Positions 37,790 through 46,191 are shown, counted from the first letter of the stretch. The stretch is 64,000 nucleotides of DNA from Salegentibacter salarius (GCF_900168265.1 NZ_FVZF01000015.1:18931-82930), one strand, 5' to 3'. Notes: generated by a model from the sequence alone, not told the origin. Translations and numbers: made by a program.

Positions 37790-37921
37790 AAAGAGGCTGA
37801 TTAATATTTGATCGTTTCGTCATTCTGAACTCGTTTCAGAATCTAAAATTCTTAGGAGTTAGACCCTGAAACAAGTTCAGGGTGACGTGGTGAGAAATAA
37901 ATATTAATCAGCCTCTTTTTT
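37790..37921 (+). terminator. Composite terminator with a family-1 repeat in its loop (after acn)
   Basis: The outer arms AAAGAGGCTGATTAATATTT and AAATATTAATCAGCCTCTTT are fully complementary over 20 bp and end in a T run. The ~90-nt between them holds a complete family-1 repeat. Similar compounds occur at 49392 and 50211. Confidence 0.88.
37818..37887. repeat. Structured intergenic repeat, family 1 (copy 4)
   Basis: Left hairpin CATTCTGAA-CTCG-TTTCAGAATC (TT/AA pair); right hairpin GACCCTGAA-ACAAG-TTCAGGGTGAC (CC/GG pair). Enclosed by the terminator arms of the acn gene. Confidence 0.9.
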
Positions 37922-37944
37922 ATGCCCAAAATTCAGATGTTAAG

Positions 37945-37952
37945 TACCTTTG
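37945..37952 (+). promoter_or_regulatory. -7 element for the TlpA-like gene
   Basis: TACCTTTG, 30 bp before the ATG at 37983. Confidence 0.5.
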
Positions 37953-37982
37953 CTTTTTACGTCTAAGTATTAAAATTTGGTA

Positions 37983-38546
37983 ATGAAGAAGCTTTTCAAG
38001 AATCAATGGAGTAATATTATCTTTATTGTAATTATCCTCGCGATGATTATTCCCCAAACTCGCAAACCCATTCAAATTGTAGTAAATAAGATATTTGCAT
38101 TCAGCCCTTCTGTGACCGATGAAGAAGATAGAAAAGAGCTTGAAACCTATAATTGGACTTTAGAAACAGAATCGGGTAAAAGAGTAGATTTTGCCGAATC
38201 TAAAGGGAAAGTGATTATTGTAAACTATTGGGCCACCTGGTGTCCTCCCTGTATTGCTGAAATGCCAAGTTTCCAGGAACTTTATACCGATTATAAAGAT
38301 GAAGTGGAATTCTATTTTATTTCTGGAGAAGATCACGAAACCACTAATAATTTTCTGAAGCGTAAAGGCTATCGTTTTTCCAGTTACCGAATGCTTTCTG
38401 AAGATCCAAAACCTTTAGATGGCTATACGCTGCCTTCTACCTATGTAATTAATAAAAATGGAACTATTGTAGTGGATAAAAAAGGCGCAGCAGATTGGAA
38501 TAGTCAGAATTTTAGAAATTTATTGAATCAGCTTGTAGCTGAATAA
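37983..38546 (+). CDS. TlpA/ResA-like membrane-anchored thioredoxin
   Basis: About 187 residues. One N-terminal membrane helix (IIFIVIILAMIIPQ) anchors a periplasmic thioredoxin domain. The redox motif is in VNYWATWCPPCIAEMPSFQE (CPPC), and the cis-Pro segment is DGYTLPSTYVINKNG. It reduces periplasmic disulfides, possibly for cytochrome c maturation. I use the ATG at 37983 rather than the TTG at 37977. It converges on crtY with a 2-bp gap. Confidence 0.9.
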   Translation: MKKLFKNQWSNIIFIVIILAMIIPQTRKPIQIVVNKIFAFSPSVTDEEDRKELETYNWTLETESGKRVDFAESKGKVIIVNYWATWCPPCIAEMPSFQELYTDYKDEVEFYFISGEDHETTNNFLKRKGYRFSSYRMLSEDPKPLDGYTLPSTYVINKNGTIVVDKKGAADWNSQNFRNLLNQLVAE

Positions 38547-38548
38547 TG

Positions 38549-39685
38549 CTAAAAAGTTTTTCTGAAAAAAGACGCGACAAAGTCGAAACTATAAAGAGAC
38601 AACATAATTTTTAGATCTTCTGAAACTGAAGTTTCCTCGTCTAGATACCTGAAAATATCCTGGGGAGAATTTTTAGTGTAGAATTTTGTAAAAATCTCTT
38701 CTCCCTTTTGGTTGTTCTGCGCGAGCACATCTAAAAAGATCGCATCATATTTCCTGAATTTATTATTGATTAAATTCTCACCGGGGCGTTTTCCGCTTTT
38801 AATATTCTCAATAATCTTCGCAATACGCTTTTCGGTATTTTTAAATGAATAACCGGTTGAAGGTTTTACCCAACCACCGCCGGTACCTATTTTAGTTATT
38901 TGTTCAGTATTGGCTTTGTCAAAAGGAAAATCGGTCATTGGGATAACGCCTGTTTCTGTGCTTCTAATCTTGAAATTTTTTGTTTTTAAAATCTTTTCAA
39001 AATATTGCTGAAGCATTTCGTCATAGACCTTGTCTTCAGTTAAAAAAGGAGAGAAGAAGGTATATTCAACCAAAGCCTTTTTCTCGGTAAATGGGAGAAT
39101 ATAAGTAAACGCAGTAGCATCCGGATATTTAATTCGGTAATCCATCATTGTGAAGGATTCTGGCGTAAAGACCGGTATTTCGGTTTCTACTTCCCAACCT
39201 TTAAAATGCTGAAAAATAGTAGTGTGTTTTTTGCTTTCCAGGTAAGAAGGGTCTACCCTGCTATCAAAGAAATGTGTGGCGCCATAAGATTTTTTCTGAC
39301 CTCTGGCTTTCATCGTGACAGGATCTATTTTTTGAATTTCATCAGTAATAAATTCAATGTCCCCAGATTCCTCAATTTCATCCTGTAATTGTTGGTGGTA
39401 ATCTTTAGCTTTTATCATCTTGTAAGTATAAGGTGATAATTGGAGATCAAGATTTTCTTCTGAAGATATAAACTTGCCTTTATTCCAGGAATTAGTGAGT
39501 AGATCGTCCCATTTGCCTTTGCCTTTTTCCCAAAAACACCAGGTTTTAACCGGCATGGAAAAATCGGAATCTATTATAGCAATCTTTTTTCCTTTAAAAA
39601 AAACATCCCGGCTAAGTTGCCGGGCGAGCTGTAGGCCTGCGAGTCCTCCGCCAATAATTACATAAAAATACCTGGGACCTAGCAT
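38549..39685 (-). CDS. crtY: Lycopene beta-cyclase
   Basis: 378 residues. The FAD-binding N-terminus is FYVIIGGGLAGLQLARQLSR. FDSRVDPSYL follows as the cyclase motif region, with IPVFTPESFTMMDYRIKYPD and GTGGGWVKPSTGYSFKNTEK as conserved CrtY signatures. It converts lycopene to beta-carotene. It is the last gene of the minus-strand carotenoid operon carH-crtI-crtB-crtZ-crtY, with a 29-bp gap from crtZ. Confidence 0.93.
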   Translation of the reverse strand: MLGPRYFYVIIGGGLAGLQLARQLSRDVFFKGKKIAIIDSDFSMPVKTWCFWEKGKGKWDDLLTNSWNKGKFISSEENLDLQLSPYTYKMIKAKDYHQQLQDEIEESGDIEFITDEIQKIDPVTMKARGQKKSYGATHFFDSRVDPSYLESKKHTTIFQHFKGWEVETEIPVFTPESFTMMDYRIKYPDATAFTYILPFTEKKALVEYTFFSPFLTEDKVYDEMLQQYFEKILKTKNFKIRSTETGVIPMTDFPFDKANTEQITKIGTGGGWVKPSTGYSFKNTEKRIAKIIENIKSGKRPGENLINNKFRKYDAIFLDVLAQNNQKGEEIFTKFYTKNSPQDIFRYLDEETSVSEDLKIMLSLYSFDFVASFFRKTF

Positions 39686-39714
39686 AGGCTTATAAAAGCT
39701 ATATTATAATTATT

Positions 39715-40164
39715 TTATTTTTTAAAATATTTTGAAGGTACAAACAGCATCCCAAAACATTCGCCATCATCTTTTCCAAGATGTTTGTGATGCATTTTGT
39801 GAGCTCTTCTTATTCCCTTGGCGTAAGGATTATTTGCATTCCTGAACATTTTAAAACGCTGGTGTATAAAAATATCGTGAACGGTAAAATAAGTGATCCC
39901 ATAAGCTAAAATTCCAAGACCAATAGGTAATCCTATCCAAACATCTTCATAACGCCATAGCAGGAAAAAACCAATACTCACTAATGCATAAAATATAAAG
40001 AAAAGGTCGTTTCGTTCCCACCAGTGACTGTGATCTTTATGGTGATGGTCTTTGTGTAGCTTCCAAAGAAGCCCGTGCATTATATATTTATGGGTAAACC
40101 AGGCCATTCCTTCCATTGCTGCGAAGGTGCCCAGAAAAACTAAGATCCATAATAAAGTAGTCAT
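39715..40164 (-). CDS. crtZ: Beta-carotene hydroxylase
   Basis: 149 residues with several membrane segments and the histidine clusters of the fatty-acid-hydroxylase/CrtZ family: FTHKYIMHG, HKDHHHKDHSH, HDIFIHQRF and RRAHKMHHKH. These bind the di-iron centre. It hydroxylates beta-carotene at C3 and C3' to give zeaxanthin. One base separates it from crtB. No crtW (ketolase) is present in the window, so zeaxanthin is the likely end product. Confidence 0.93.
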   Translation of the reverse strand: MTTLLWILVFLGTFAAMEGMAWFTHKYIMHGLLWKLHKDHHHKDHSHWWERNDLFFIFYALVSIGFFLLWRYEDVWIGLPIGLGILAYGITYFTVHDIFIHQRFKMFRNANNPYAKGIRRAHKMHHKHLGKDDGECFGMLFVPSKYFKK

Positions 40165-40165
40165 A

Positions 40166-41005
40166 CTAAATAAGTTTTAATCTATAAGAAATGTACGATT
40201 TGGCCAGGAGACCTGCTTTTTGATAATTTGGAACACGTATCCTGCTGTTTCTAATTTCCAAAGATGGTACTTTCTTTAATTTATGTAATAATTTTCTATA
40301 ATAAATGTAAGCGGTATAAACACCAAATTTTGCTTCTACCGGTAAATGCGCAATTCCGCTTAAACCGTGTTTAAAATCTTCTTCAATTTCTTTTATAATT
40401 CGTTGTTTACTAACTTCATCTAATTTTTCAAGGTTTGTACCTGGAAAATAACTTCTGCTAAGATCTTCAAAATCGGCTTTTAGGTCCCTTAAAAAATTCA
40501 CTTTTTGAAAAGCAGAGCCTAAACTCATCGCAGATTCCTTTAGCGATTCATATTTCTGCTGGTCTCCATTTACAAAAACCTTTAAACACATAAGGCCAAC
40601 CACATCTGCACTGCCATAGATATATTCTTTATATTCGGCTACACTAAGATAATCAGATTTATGCAAATCAAGGCGCATACTCTTCATAAATGAGCGATAA
40701 AGAGATTCATCTATTTCATATTTATGCACGGTTTCCTGAAAAGAATTTAAAATAGGATTTAAGCTGATCTTATCTTCAATGGCTTTATAAAGATCTACTT
40801 CAAAATCGTTAAAAAGTCTTTCCTTATCGTAATCGTGAAAAGTGTCTACAATTTCATCGGCAAAGCGCACAAAGCCGTAAATATTGTAAATATCCTGGCG
40901 TATTGAGGGGGCTAGCATCCTGGTTGCAGTAGAGAACGAGGTGCTGTAATGATGAGTAACAGTTTTGCTACAAGCCCGTGAAACCGTGTCAAAAATGGCT
41001 TTCAT
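40166..41005 (-). CDS. crtB: Phytoene synthase
   Basis: 279 residues, all-helical prenyl-condensing fold. The two Asp-rich motifs are visible: FVRFADEIVDTFHD and NFLRDLKADFEDLSRSYFPG. It joins two geranylgeranyl diphosphates to phytoene. Gap to crtI is 3 bp. No crtE (GGPP synthase) lies in the cluster. Confidence 0.95.
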   Translation of the reverse strand: MKAIFDTVSRACSKTVTHHYSTSFSTATRMLAPSIRQDIYNIYGFVRFADEIVDTFHDYDKERLFNDFEVDLYKAIEDKISLNPILNSFQETVHKYEIDESLYRSFMKSMRLDLHKSDYLSVAEYKEYIYGSADVVGLMCLKVFVNGDQQKYESLKESAMSLGSAFQKVNFLRDLKADFEDLSRSYFPGTNLEKLDEVSKQRIIKEIEEDFKHGLSGIAHLPVEAKFGVYTAYIYYRKLLHKLKKVPSLEIRNSRIRVPNYQKAGLLAKSYISYRLKLI

Positions 41006-41008
41006 AAT

Positions 41009-42469
41009 TTAATCTTCTTTTTGAATTAATCCGGCGGCAAGCTTTCCTGAAATGAGGGAAGGCGGTACACCGGGTCCGGGAACACTCAGCTGCCCGGTAA
41101 AAAATAATTTATGCACTTTTTTGCTCTTTAATTTAGGTCTTAAAAATGCAGTTTGCAAAAGGGTGTTCGCCAGGCCATAGGCATTACCCTTGTAGCTATT
41201 ATATTCTTCTTTAAAATCCTTTACACAAAAAGATTCTTTAAAAAGAAGATGATCGGTTACATTTTGATTGGTTAAACTTTCAAAACGGGTTATAATTTTC
41301 TGAAAATATTTCTCCCTAATTTCAGGAGTATCTTCAACATCTGGAGCCAGTGGAATTAAAAATATTCCAGCTTCTTTACCTTCCGGTGCAGCGGCATCAT
41401 CTGTAACTGATGGAAAGCTAGCATAAAAAAGTGGATTTTCAGGCCATTCAGCATCATCGTAAATTGCTTTCGCATGTTTCTCGAAGTCCGTATCAAAAAA
41501 CAAGGTGTGATGAGTTACATTCTCTAATTTCTTATCAAAACCGGCAAAGAATAATAAGGCTGAAGGAGCAAAGGTCTTTTTTTTCCAATAAGACTCCTTG
41601 TATTGTCTTTTATATTCCGGCAATAAAGTTTCGGTATGATGATAATCGGCACCGCTAAGAATATAATCGGCTTTAATTTTCTTTCCATTAACCAGCATAC
41701 CGGTTGCAGTATTATTTTCAACAAAAATTTCTGAAACCGGCGCATTGACGTTAACCTTTATACCTAGCGATTTAGCCAGGCTTTCCATGCCTTCAATAAC
41801 TTTATACATTCCGCCTTTTGGATGCCAGGTTCCCAGGCCAAAATCTGCGTAATTCATAAAACTATAGAAGGCCGGGGTATTACTAGCTTTAGCGCCAAGA
41901 AATAAAACCGGAAATTCTAGAATTTGAACCAACTTTGTATTGCTAAATTCTTTTCTAACTTCTTTAGAGATTGTGCTAAAAAACTGACCTATTTTACCGG
42001 CTGTAGTTGGGGTTACCAATTCCAGAGGAGAAACTCCTGGGCGATATACCAGGTCTTTAATAGCAATATCATAATTATCTTTGGCTTCTTTAATAAACTC
42101 TTTCAGTTTTTTGGAACTTCCCGGTTCTTCAGCTTCAAAGGCAGCGCAAATTTTATCCAGGCTGTCTTCTATGGTAATACTGTCTTCTTTTCCGAAGAAA
42201 ACCTTGTAAGCCGGGCTTAATTTTTCCAGTTCATAATAATCTGAAGGCTTTTTGCCGAAATCGGCGAAGAAACGTTCAAAAACATCGGGCATCCAATACC
42301 AGGTTGGACCTATATCAAAACAAAAACCATCCTTTTTAAGCTGGCGTGCCCGCCCGCCTATATTCGAGTTTTTTTCAAAAATCTCTACTTCATAGCCGTC
42401 TTTAGCCAGGTAGCAAGCGGCTGCAAGAGAAGCGAATCCCGAACCAATAATAGCAACTTTCTTTTTCAT
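41009..42469 (-). CDS. crtI: Phytoene desaturase
   Basis: 486 residues. FAD-binding N-terminus KKVAIIGSGFASLAAACYLA with EIFEKNSNIGGRARQ; the substrate segment FDIGPTWYWMPDVFERFF; and the C-terminal CrtI signature LFFTGQLSVPGPGVPPSLIS with GKLAAGLI. It desaturates phytoene to lycopene in four steps. It is the first biosynthetic gene after the regulator (gap 7 bp). Confidence 0.95.
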   Translation of the reverse strand: MKKKVAIIGSGFASLAAACYLAKDGYEVEIFEKNSNIGGRARQLKKDGFCFDIGPTWYWMPDVFERFFADFGKKPSDYYELEKLSPAYKVFFGKEDSITIEDSLDKICAAFEAEEPGSSKKLKEFIKEAKDNYDIAIKDLVYRPGVSPLELVTPTTAGKIGQFFSTISKEVRKEFSNTKLVQILEFPVLFLGAKASNTPAFYSFMNYADFGLGTWHPKGGMYKVIEGMESLAKSLGIKVNVNAPVSEIFVENNTATGMLVNGKKIKADYILSGADYHHTETLLPEYKRQYKESYWKKKTFAPSALLFFAGFDKKLENVTHHTLFFDTDFEKHAKAIYDDAEWPENPLFYASFPSVTDDAAAPEGKEAGIFLIPLAPDVEDTPEIREKYFQKIITRFESLTNQNVTDHLLFKESFCVKDFKEEYNSYKGNAYGLANTLLQTAFLRPKLKSKKVHKLFFTGQLSVPGPGVPPSLISGKLAAGLIQKED

Positions 42470-42476
42470 AAATATT

Positions 42477-43370
42477 CTATAAGTTATCTATAAATTGGTT
42501 TAAACTGGTATGAGTTTTCACAAAAGGGGGTAATTCTTTATGCTGTATTTCCCTTATTTTATGTCCAAAAAGTAATAGTTCGTATTTTTCCTTTTCGCAA
42601 ACCTGCTCATTAAACTCATTGATGAAATCTTCTACATCACCCGGTGCGGTAGTAAAATAACTTACAAAGCTAATTTTGTTATGTCGCTCCAATAAATAAT
42701 CGAGATCGCTTAAAGGTAAACTGGGTCCAAGGTAAATGGCCTTATTCCCGTGATAAAGAAGTTCGTAATACAGGTAAATAATTCCTATATCGTGAATTTC
42801 ATTCTCTGGAAGAAAAAGCACGTAAAGTTTATCTGAAGTTGGTTCAACCTCTTTTTTAATTTCTGCAAGATTCAAGTAGAGTTTCTGTTTAATGAGATCT
42901 ACTATATAATGTTCGTGAATTGGCTTTATGGTATCGGTTTGCCATAACATTCCAATTTGCTCTAATAGCGGAAGAAATACCTGGTGAAAAATTTCACGGA
43001 AACTTTTATCTTTCTGCAGGTTTTCATAAGTGCTATTAAAAAGGTCTTCGTCAAAATTCATCATAGAAAGCTTAAACGAATTTTGAGCGCGATTCTCTTT
43101 ACTTGCGCGAGCAGATATACTCCGTACCATTTTAGAAATTTCTTCTTCACTTAATTTAGAAATTCTAGAGATCTTATAGCCGTGTTCATTTAAGAAAGCA
43201 ACGTTTAAAATCTTTTGCAAGTTAGTACTATCGTACGTTCTTATATTCGTAGAAGTACGGTCGGGATTTAAGATATTGTATCTTTTTTCCCAAATTCTTA
43301 TGGTATGAGCCTTGATTCCGCTTAAATTTTCAAGGTCTTTTATGCTGAAATTTTGTTTAATTAGTTCCAT
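42477..43370 (-). CDS. CarH-like MerR regulator with cobalamin-binding domain
   Basis: 297 residues. The N-terminal MerR helix-turn-helix (~8-75) contains SIKDLENLSGIKAHTIRIWE and the wing that follows. A helical B12-cap domain (~100-165) has the CarH motif Wx9EH exactly: W143 with E153-H154. The Rossmann-type B12 domain has E191-x-H193-x-x-G196 in ENEIHDIGI. Together these identify an adenosylcobalamin-dependent repressor of the CarA/CarH/LitR type that controls carotenoid genes by light. The residue after Trp, His132 in Thermus CarH, is Gln144 here. It is the first gene of the crt operon. Assignment strong; light response inferred. Confidence 0.88.
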   Translation of the reverse strand: MELIKQNFSIKDLENLSGIKAHTIRIWEKRYNILNPDRTSTNIRTYDSTNLQKILNVAFLNEHGYKISRISKLSEEEISKMVRSISARASKENRAQNSFKLSMMNFDEDLFNSTYENLQKDKSFREIFHQVFLPLLEQIGMLWQTDTIKPIHEHYIVDLIKQKLYLNLAEIKKEVEPTSDKLYVLFLPENEIHDIGIIYLYYELLYHGNKAIYLGPSLPLSDLDYLLERHNKISFVSYFTTAPGDVEDFINEFNEQVCEKEKYELLLFGHKIREIQHKELPPFVKTHTSLNQFIDNL

Positions 43371-43387
43371 ATTGTGTTTAAGATAGT

Positions 43388-43395
43388 CAAATCTA
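43388..43395 (-). promoter_or_regulatory. -7 element of the carH-crt operon
   Basis: TAGATTTG on the minus strand, 17 bp before the regulator's start codon. A TTAAACA half-site lies 15 bp upstream of it, where a bound repressor would block the promoter. Confidence 0.6.
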
Positions 43396-43409
43396 ACTAA
43401 ATTTGAACA

Positions 43410-43466
43410 TTAAACACTTTATTGAACTGTTAAAATGTTTAATTGTTTAGTTAAAAAGTTAAACAG
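43410..43466. promoter_or_regulatory. Candidate CarH operator: clustered TGTTTA/TAAACA half-sites
   Basis: Half-sites are TTAAACA at 43410, TGTTTAA at 43436, TTGTTTA at 43443 and TTAAACA at 43459. They form an imperfect 40-bp palindrome from CTGTTAAAAT to TTAAACAG, in the 104-bp gap between the divergent regulator and SDR genes. Confidence 0.55.
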
Positions 43467-43474
43467 TAAATTTT

Positions 43475-44278
43475 ATGACGAAGTTTTCTTCTAAAATTGT
43501 GCTTATAACCGGTGGTGCATCTGGCATTGGTAAATTAATGGGACGCGAAGTACTGCAACGTGGTAGTAAGTTAGTAATCTGGGACGTAGATAAGATTAAT
43601 TTACAGCAAACCCTTAAAGAATTTGATGAGTTCGGGGAAGTTTATGGATATACCGTAGATATTACTAATACTGCCTGGATTCACGAAATTGCAAAACAGG
43701 TAAAAGATGAAATTGGTCCCGTTGATATTCTTATAAATAATGCGGGAATTGTATTTGGAGGTTATTTTCACGAAAATTCTTCGGAAAATATAGAAAAGGT
43801 CATGAATGTAAATGCCATTGCTCCCATGCAACCTGCGCGAACTTTTTTAAGCGGGATGATGGAAAGGAAACAAGGGCATATTTGTAATATCACTTCCTCG
43901 GCAGGCCTGGTCTCCAATCCTAAAATGGCTGTCTATGCAGGAAGTAAATGGGCTGCCACCGGTTGGTCTGATAGTTTACGTTTGGAGATGAAACAACTTA
44001 AAACCGGGGTAGGGGTTACCACCGTAACTCCATATTATATAAATACAGGAATGTTTGATGGCGTAAAATCTAACATTCCTATTCTGGATCAATATAAAGT
44101 GGCTAAAAGGATAATTAAGGCCATCGAAAATAATAGAATTTATTTAAGTATGCCGTGGAGTATGCGTTTTGTAAGATTTTCTCAGGGACTTTTTCCTATC
44201 TGGTTTTACGACTGGTTTGTAGGAAGGGTAATTGGGGTGTATAAAACTATGGATGAATTTAAAGGCCGAAAAAGATAA
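43475..44278 (+). CDS. Short-chain dehydrogenase/reductase
   Basis: 267 residues, classical SDR. Cofactor motif LITGGASGIGKLMG; NNAGIVFGG; catalytic Ser in ITSSAGLVSNPK and Tyr/Lys in YAGSKWAATGW. The C-terminal part (SMPWSMRFVRFSQGLFPIWF) is hydrophobic, as in membrane-associated retinol/17-beta-HSD-like SDRs. It is divergent from the CarH-like regulator and followed after 4 bp by an aldehyde dehydrogenase. The pair could oxidise an alcohol to an acid. Substrate unknown. Confidence 0.9.
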   Translation: MTKFSSKIVLITGGASGIGKLMGREVLQRGSKLVIWDVDKINLQQTLKEFDEFGEVYGYTVDITNTAWIHEIAKQVKDEIGPVDILINNAGIVFGGYFHENSSENIEKVMNVNAIAPMQPARTFLSGMMERKQGHICNITSSAGLVSNPKMAVYAGSKWAATGWSDSLRLEMKQLKTGVGVTTVTPYYINTGMFDGVKSNIPILDQYKVAKRIIKAIENNRIYLSMPWSMRFVRFSQGLFPIWFYDWFVGRVIGVYKTMDEFKGRKR

Positions 44279-44282
44279 GGAT

Positions 44283-45659
44283 ATGGAAGAAACTTCAGCA
44301 AAAAATATAGCCGAAATATATAAGAAGCAAAGAACTTTTTTCGCTTCTCAGGAAACAAAAAGTATAGATTTTAGGCTTCAGCAGTTAAAGAAACTAAAGA
44401 AAGCTGTTCTTCAGTATGAAGATAAAGTGAATGAAGCTTTGTGGGAAGACCTACATAAATCTAAAGAGGAAGCATTTCTTACAGAGACCAGCCTGCTTAT
44501 AGAAGAACTGAATTATCATATTAAGAATTTAAAAAGCTGGGCGAAACCAAAGAAAGTAGGCACACCTCTACAAATTAAACCTTCGCGCTCAAAGATCTAT
44601 TTCGAGCCTTTGGGCATTGGTTTAATAATTGCACCCTGGAATTACCCCTTTCAGCTTACACTTAATCCTTTAATTGGAGCGATTTCTGCCGGTTGCTGTG
44701 CGGTTTTAAAACCTTCGCCAGATACTCCAAATGTAGCACAGGTTATTGAAGAAATGATATCAGAACATTTCTCTTCCGAATATATTACGGTAGTTCAGGG
44801 TGGAAAGGATGCTAACCAGGAGTTGTTTAAATTTCCTTTTGATATCATGTTTTTTACCGGCAGTCCAACCGTTGGTAAAATAGTGATGAAAGCTGCCGCT
44901 GAATATTTGAGTAGGGTTGTATTGGAGTTGGGAGGTAAAAGCCCTTGTATTGTAAATAAAGATGCAAATTTAAAGATCGCCGGGAAGCGCATTGCCTGGG
45001 GGAAAATTATGAATGCAGGACAAACTTGTATTGCTCCAGATTATTTGTTAGTTCATAAAGAAGTTAAGAAAGATCTTTTAGCTGAAATTTCTAAGGCTTT
45101 TGAAGAAATGTTGGGAGAAAATATTGCCAATAGTAATTATTACGGCCGAATTGTAACCCCTGCGGCAATGAATCGTTTAAAGAAATACCTTAACGGAGAT
45201 ATTTATTATGGTGGAAAAATAGATTTAGAGGAAAAATATATAGAACCTACAATTTTAAACAATATAGATCCTGAAGATGAAATTATGCAGGAAGAAATTT
45301 TTGGGCCTATTTTACCGGTGATGGAATTTGAAGAGCTCACAGAAGCTATATCCTATGTTAATGGGAATGAGAAACCACTTGCACTTTATTATTTCGGAAA
45401 AGATAAAACTGCAAAAAGAATGCTGCAGGAAACAAGTTCTGGCGGTGCCTGTATTAATGATACGCTTATACACGTGGCGAACCATAAATTACCATTTGGC
45501 GGCGTTGGGAATAGCGGGATGGGGAAATATCACGGCAAAGAAAGTTACCTGGCTTTTACACACGAAAGGGGAGTGGTGAATTCTTCAACAAAACTGGATA
45601 TACCTTTAAAGTATCCGCCTTATAAGTTTTTTGGTTTGATTAAGAAAATAGTAGGGTAA
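44283..45659 (+). CDS. Aldehyde dehydrogenase (fatty-aldehyde type)
   Basis: About 458 residues. Active-site glutamate in VVLELGGKSPCIV, catalytic Cys in MNAGQTCIAPDYLL, and EIFGPILPVMEFE near the C-terminus. The size below 470 and the hydrophobic, basic C-terminal tail (YPPYKFFGLIKKIVG) resemble class 3/fatty aldehyde dehydrogenases, which sit on membranes. I start at the ATG at 44283; an upstream TTG at 44232 would overlap the SDR gene. Co-transcribed with the SDR. Confidence 0.92.
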   Translation: MEETSAKNIAEIYKKQRTFFASQETKSIDFRLQQLKKLKKAVLQYEDKVNEALWEDLHKSKEEAFLTETSLLIEELNYHIKNLKSWAKPKKVGTPLQIKPSRSKIYFEPLGIGLIIAPWNYPFQLTLNPLIGAISAGCCAVLKPSPDTPNVAQVIEEMISEHFSSEYITVVQGGKDANQELFKFPFDIMFFTGSPTVGKIVMKAAAEYLSRVVLELGGKSPCIVNKDANLKIAGKRIAWGKIMNAGQTCIAPDYLLVHKEVKKDLLAEISKAFEEMLGENIANSNYYGRIVTPAAMNRLKKYLNGDIYYGGKIDLEEKYIEPTILNNIDPEDEIMQEEIFGPILPVMEFEELTEAISYVNGNEKPLALYYFGKDKTAKRMLQETSSGGACINDTLIHVANHKLPFGGVGNSGMGKYHGKESYLAFTHERGVVNSSTKLDIPLKYPPYKFFGLIKKIVG

Positions 45660-45671
45660 GTAATTTGAAAG

Positions 45672-45755
45672 TGCCCGGAGCGGGAGTCGAACCCGCACGC
45701 CCTAATGGACACATGGCCCTCAACCATGCCTGTCTACCAGTTCCAGCACCCGGGC
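45672..45755 (-). tRNA. tRNA-Leu (anticodon GAG)
   Basis: An 84-nt cloverleaf on the minus strand. Acceptor GCCCGGG pairs with TCCGGGC (one G-T), the anticodon arm CATGG-TTGAGGG-CCATG gives GAG, a long variable arm is present, and the T arm is GCGGG-TTCGACT-CCCGC. It reads CUC/CUU. It is the distal gene of the Lys-Lys-Leu cluster. Confidence 0.95.
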
Positions 45756-45825
45756 TTAAAACAAGTCTGGAAAAAGTAAATTTCCAAGGGCTGTAGCAAG
45801 AAATCGAATTCTACGAGTTAAGAAT

Positions 45826-45945
45826 TCTGAACTTAAAAAAATGTGATCTGGCTGGGGCTTTCCGATATTTCCCTATCGCTTAAATCGGAATAAACTTATC
45901 GCCCAACAAAATCTGAACTTAAAAAAATGTGATCTGGCTGGGGCT
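45826..45945. repeat. 34-bp direct repeat of the tRNA-Lys 3' end around a 52-bp insert
   Basis: The same 34 bases (TCTGAACTTAAAAAAATG then TGATCTGGCTGGGGCT) occur at 45826-45859 and 45912-45945. The second copy includes the real 3' end of tRNA-Lys; the first is a truncated copy. The 52 bases between contain a TTCCGAT/ATCGGAA dyad. Confidence 0.85.
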
Positions 45946-46002
45946 CGAACCCAGGACCCTCTCCTTAAAAGGGAGATGCTCTACCAACTGAGCTACCAGA
46001 TC
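45930..46002 (-). tRNA. tRNA-Lys (anticodon TTT), copy 2
   Basis: A 73-nt cloverleaf: acceptor GATCTGG/CCAGATC, D arm GCTC-AGTTGGTAGA-GAGC, anticodon arm TCTCC-CTTTTAA-GGAGA, T arm CTGGG-TTCGAGC-CCCAG, discriminator A. Identical to the copy at 46119. Confidence 0.97.
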
Positions 46003-46020
46003 GGTTTTCAATATTTTAAT

Positions 46021-46134
46021 TCTGAACTTAAAAAGTGATCTGGCTGAGGCTTTCCGATATTTCGCTATCGCTTAAATCGGAATAAACTTCTCGCCCAACA
46101 AAATCTGAACTTTAAAAGTGATCTGGCTGGGGCT
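46021..46134. repeat. Second, degenerate copy of the tRNA-Lys 3'-end repeat unit
   Basis: A truncated tRNA 3' end at 46036-46051 (TGATCTGGCTGAGGCT) plus the same 52-bp spacer and the true 3' end of the second tRNA-Lys. It is offset about 189-192 bp from the first unit, so the whole tRNA-plus-insert module has been tandemly duplicated. Confidence 0.8.
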
Positions 46135-46191
46135 CGAACCCAGGACCCTCTCCTTAAAAGGGAGATGCTCTACCAACTGAGCTACCAGATC
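46119..46191 (-). tRNA. tRNA-Lys (anticodon TTT), copy 1
   Basis: Same 73-nt cloverleaf as at 45930, base for base. It is the promoter-proximal gene of the cluster. Confidence 0.97.

Noticed and set aside
38549..45659. Astaxanthin or flexirubin pathway
   Set aside because: No crtW ketolase and no polyene/aryl-type genes are present; the genes account for zeaxanthin only.
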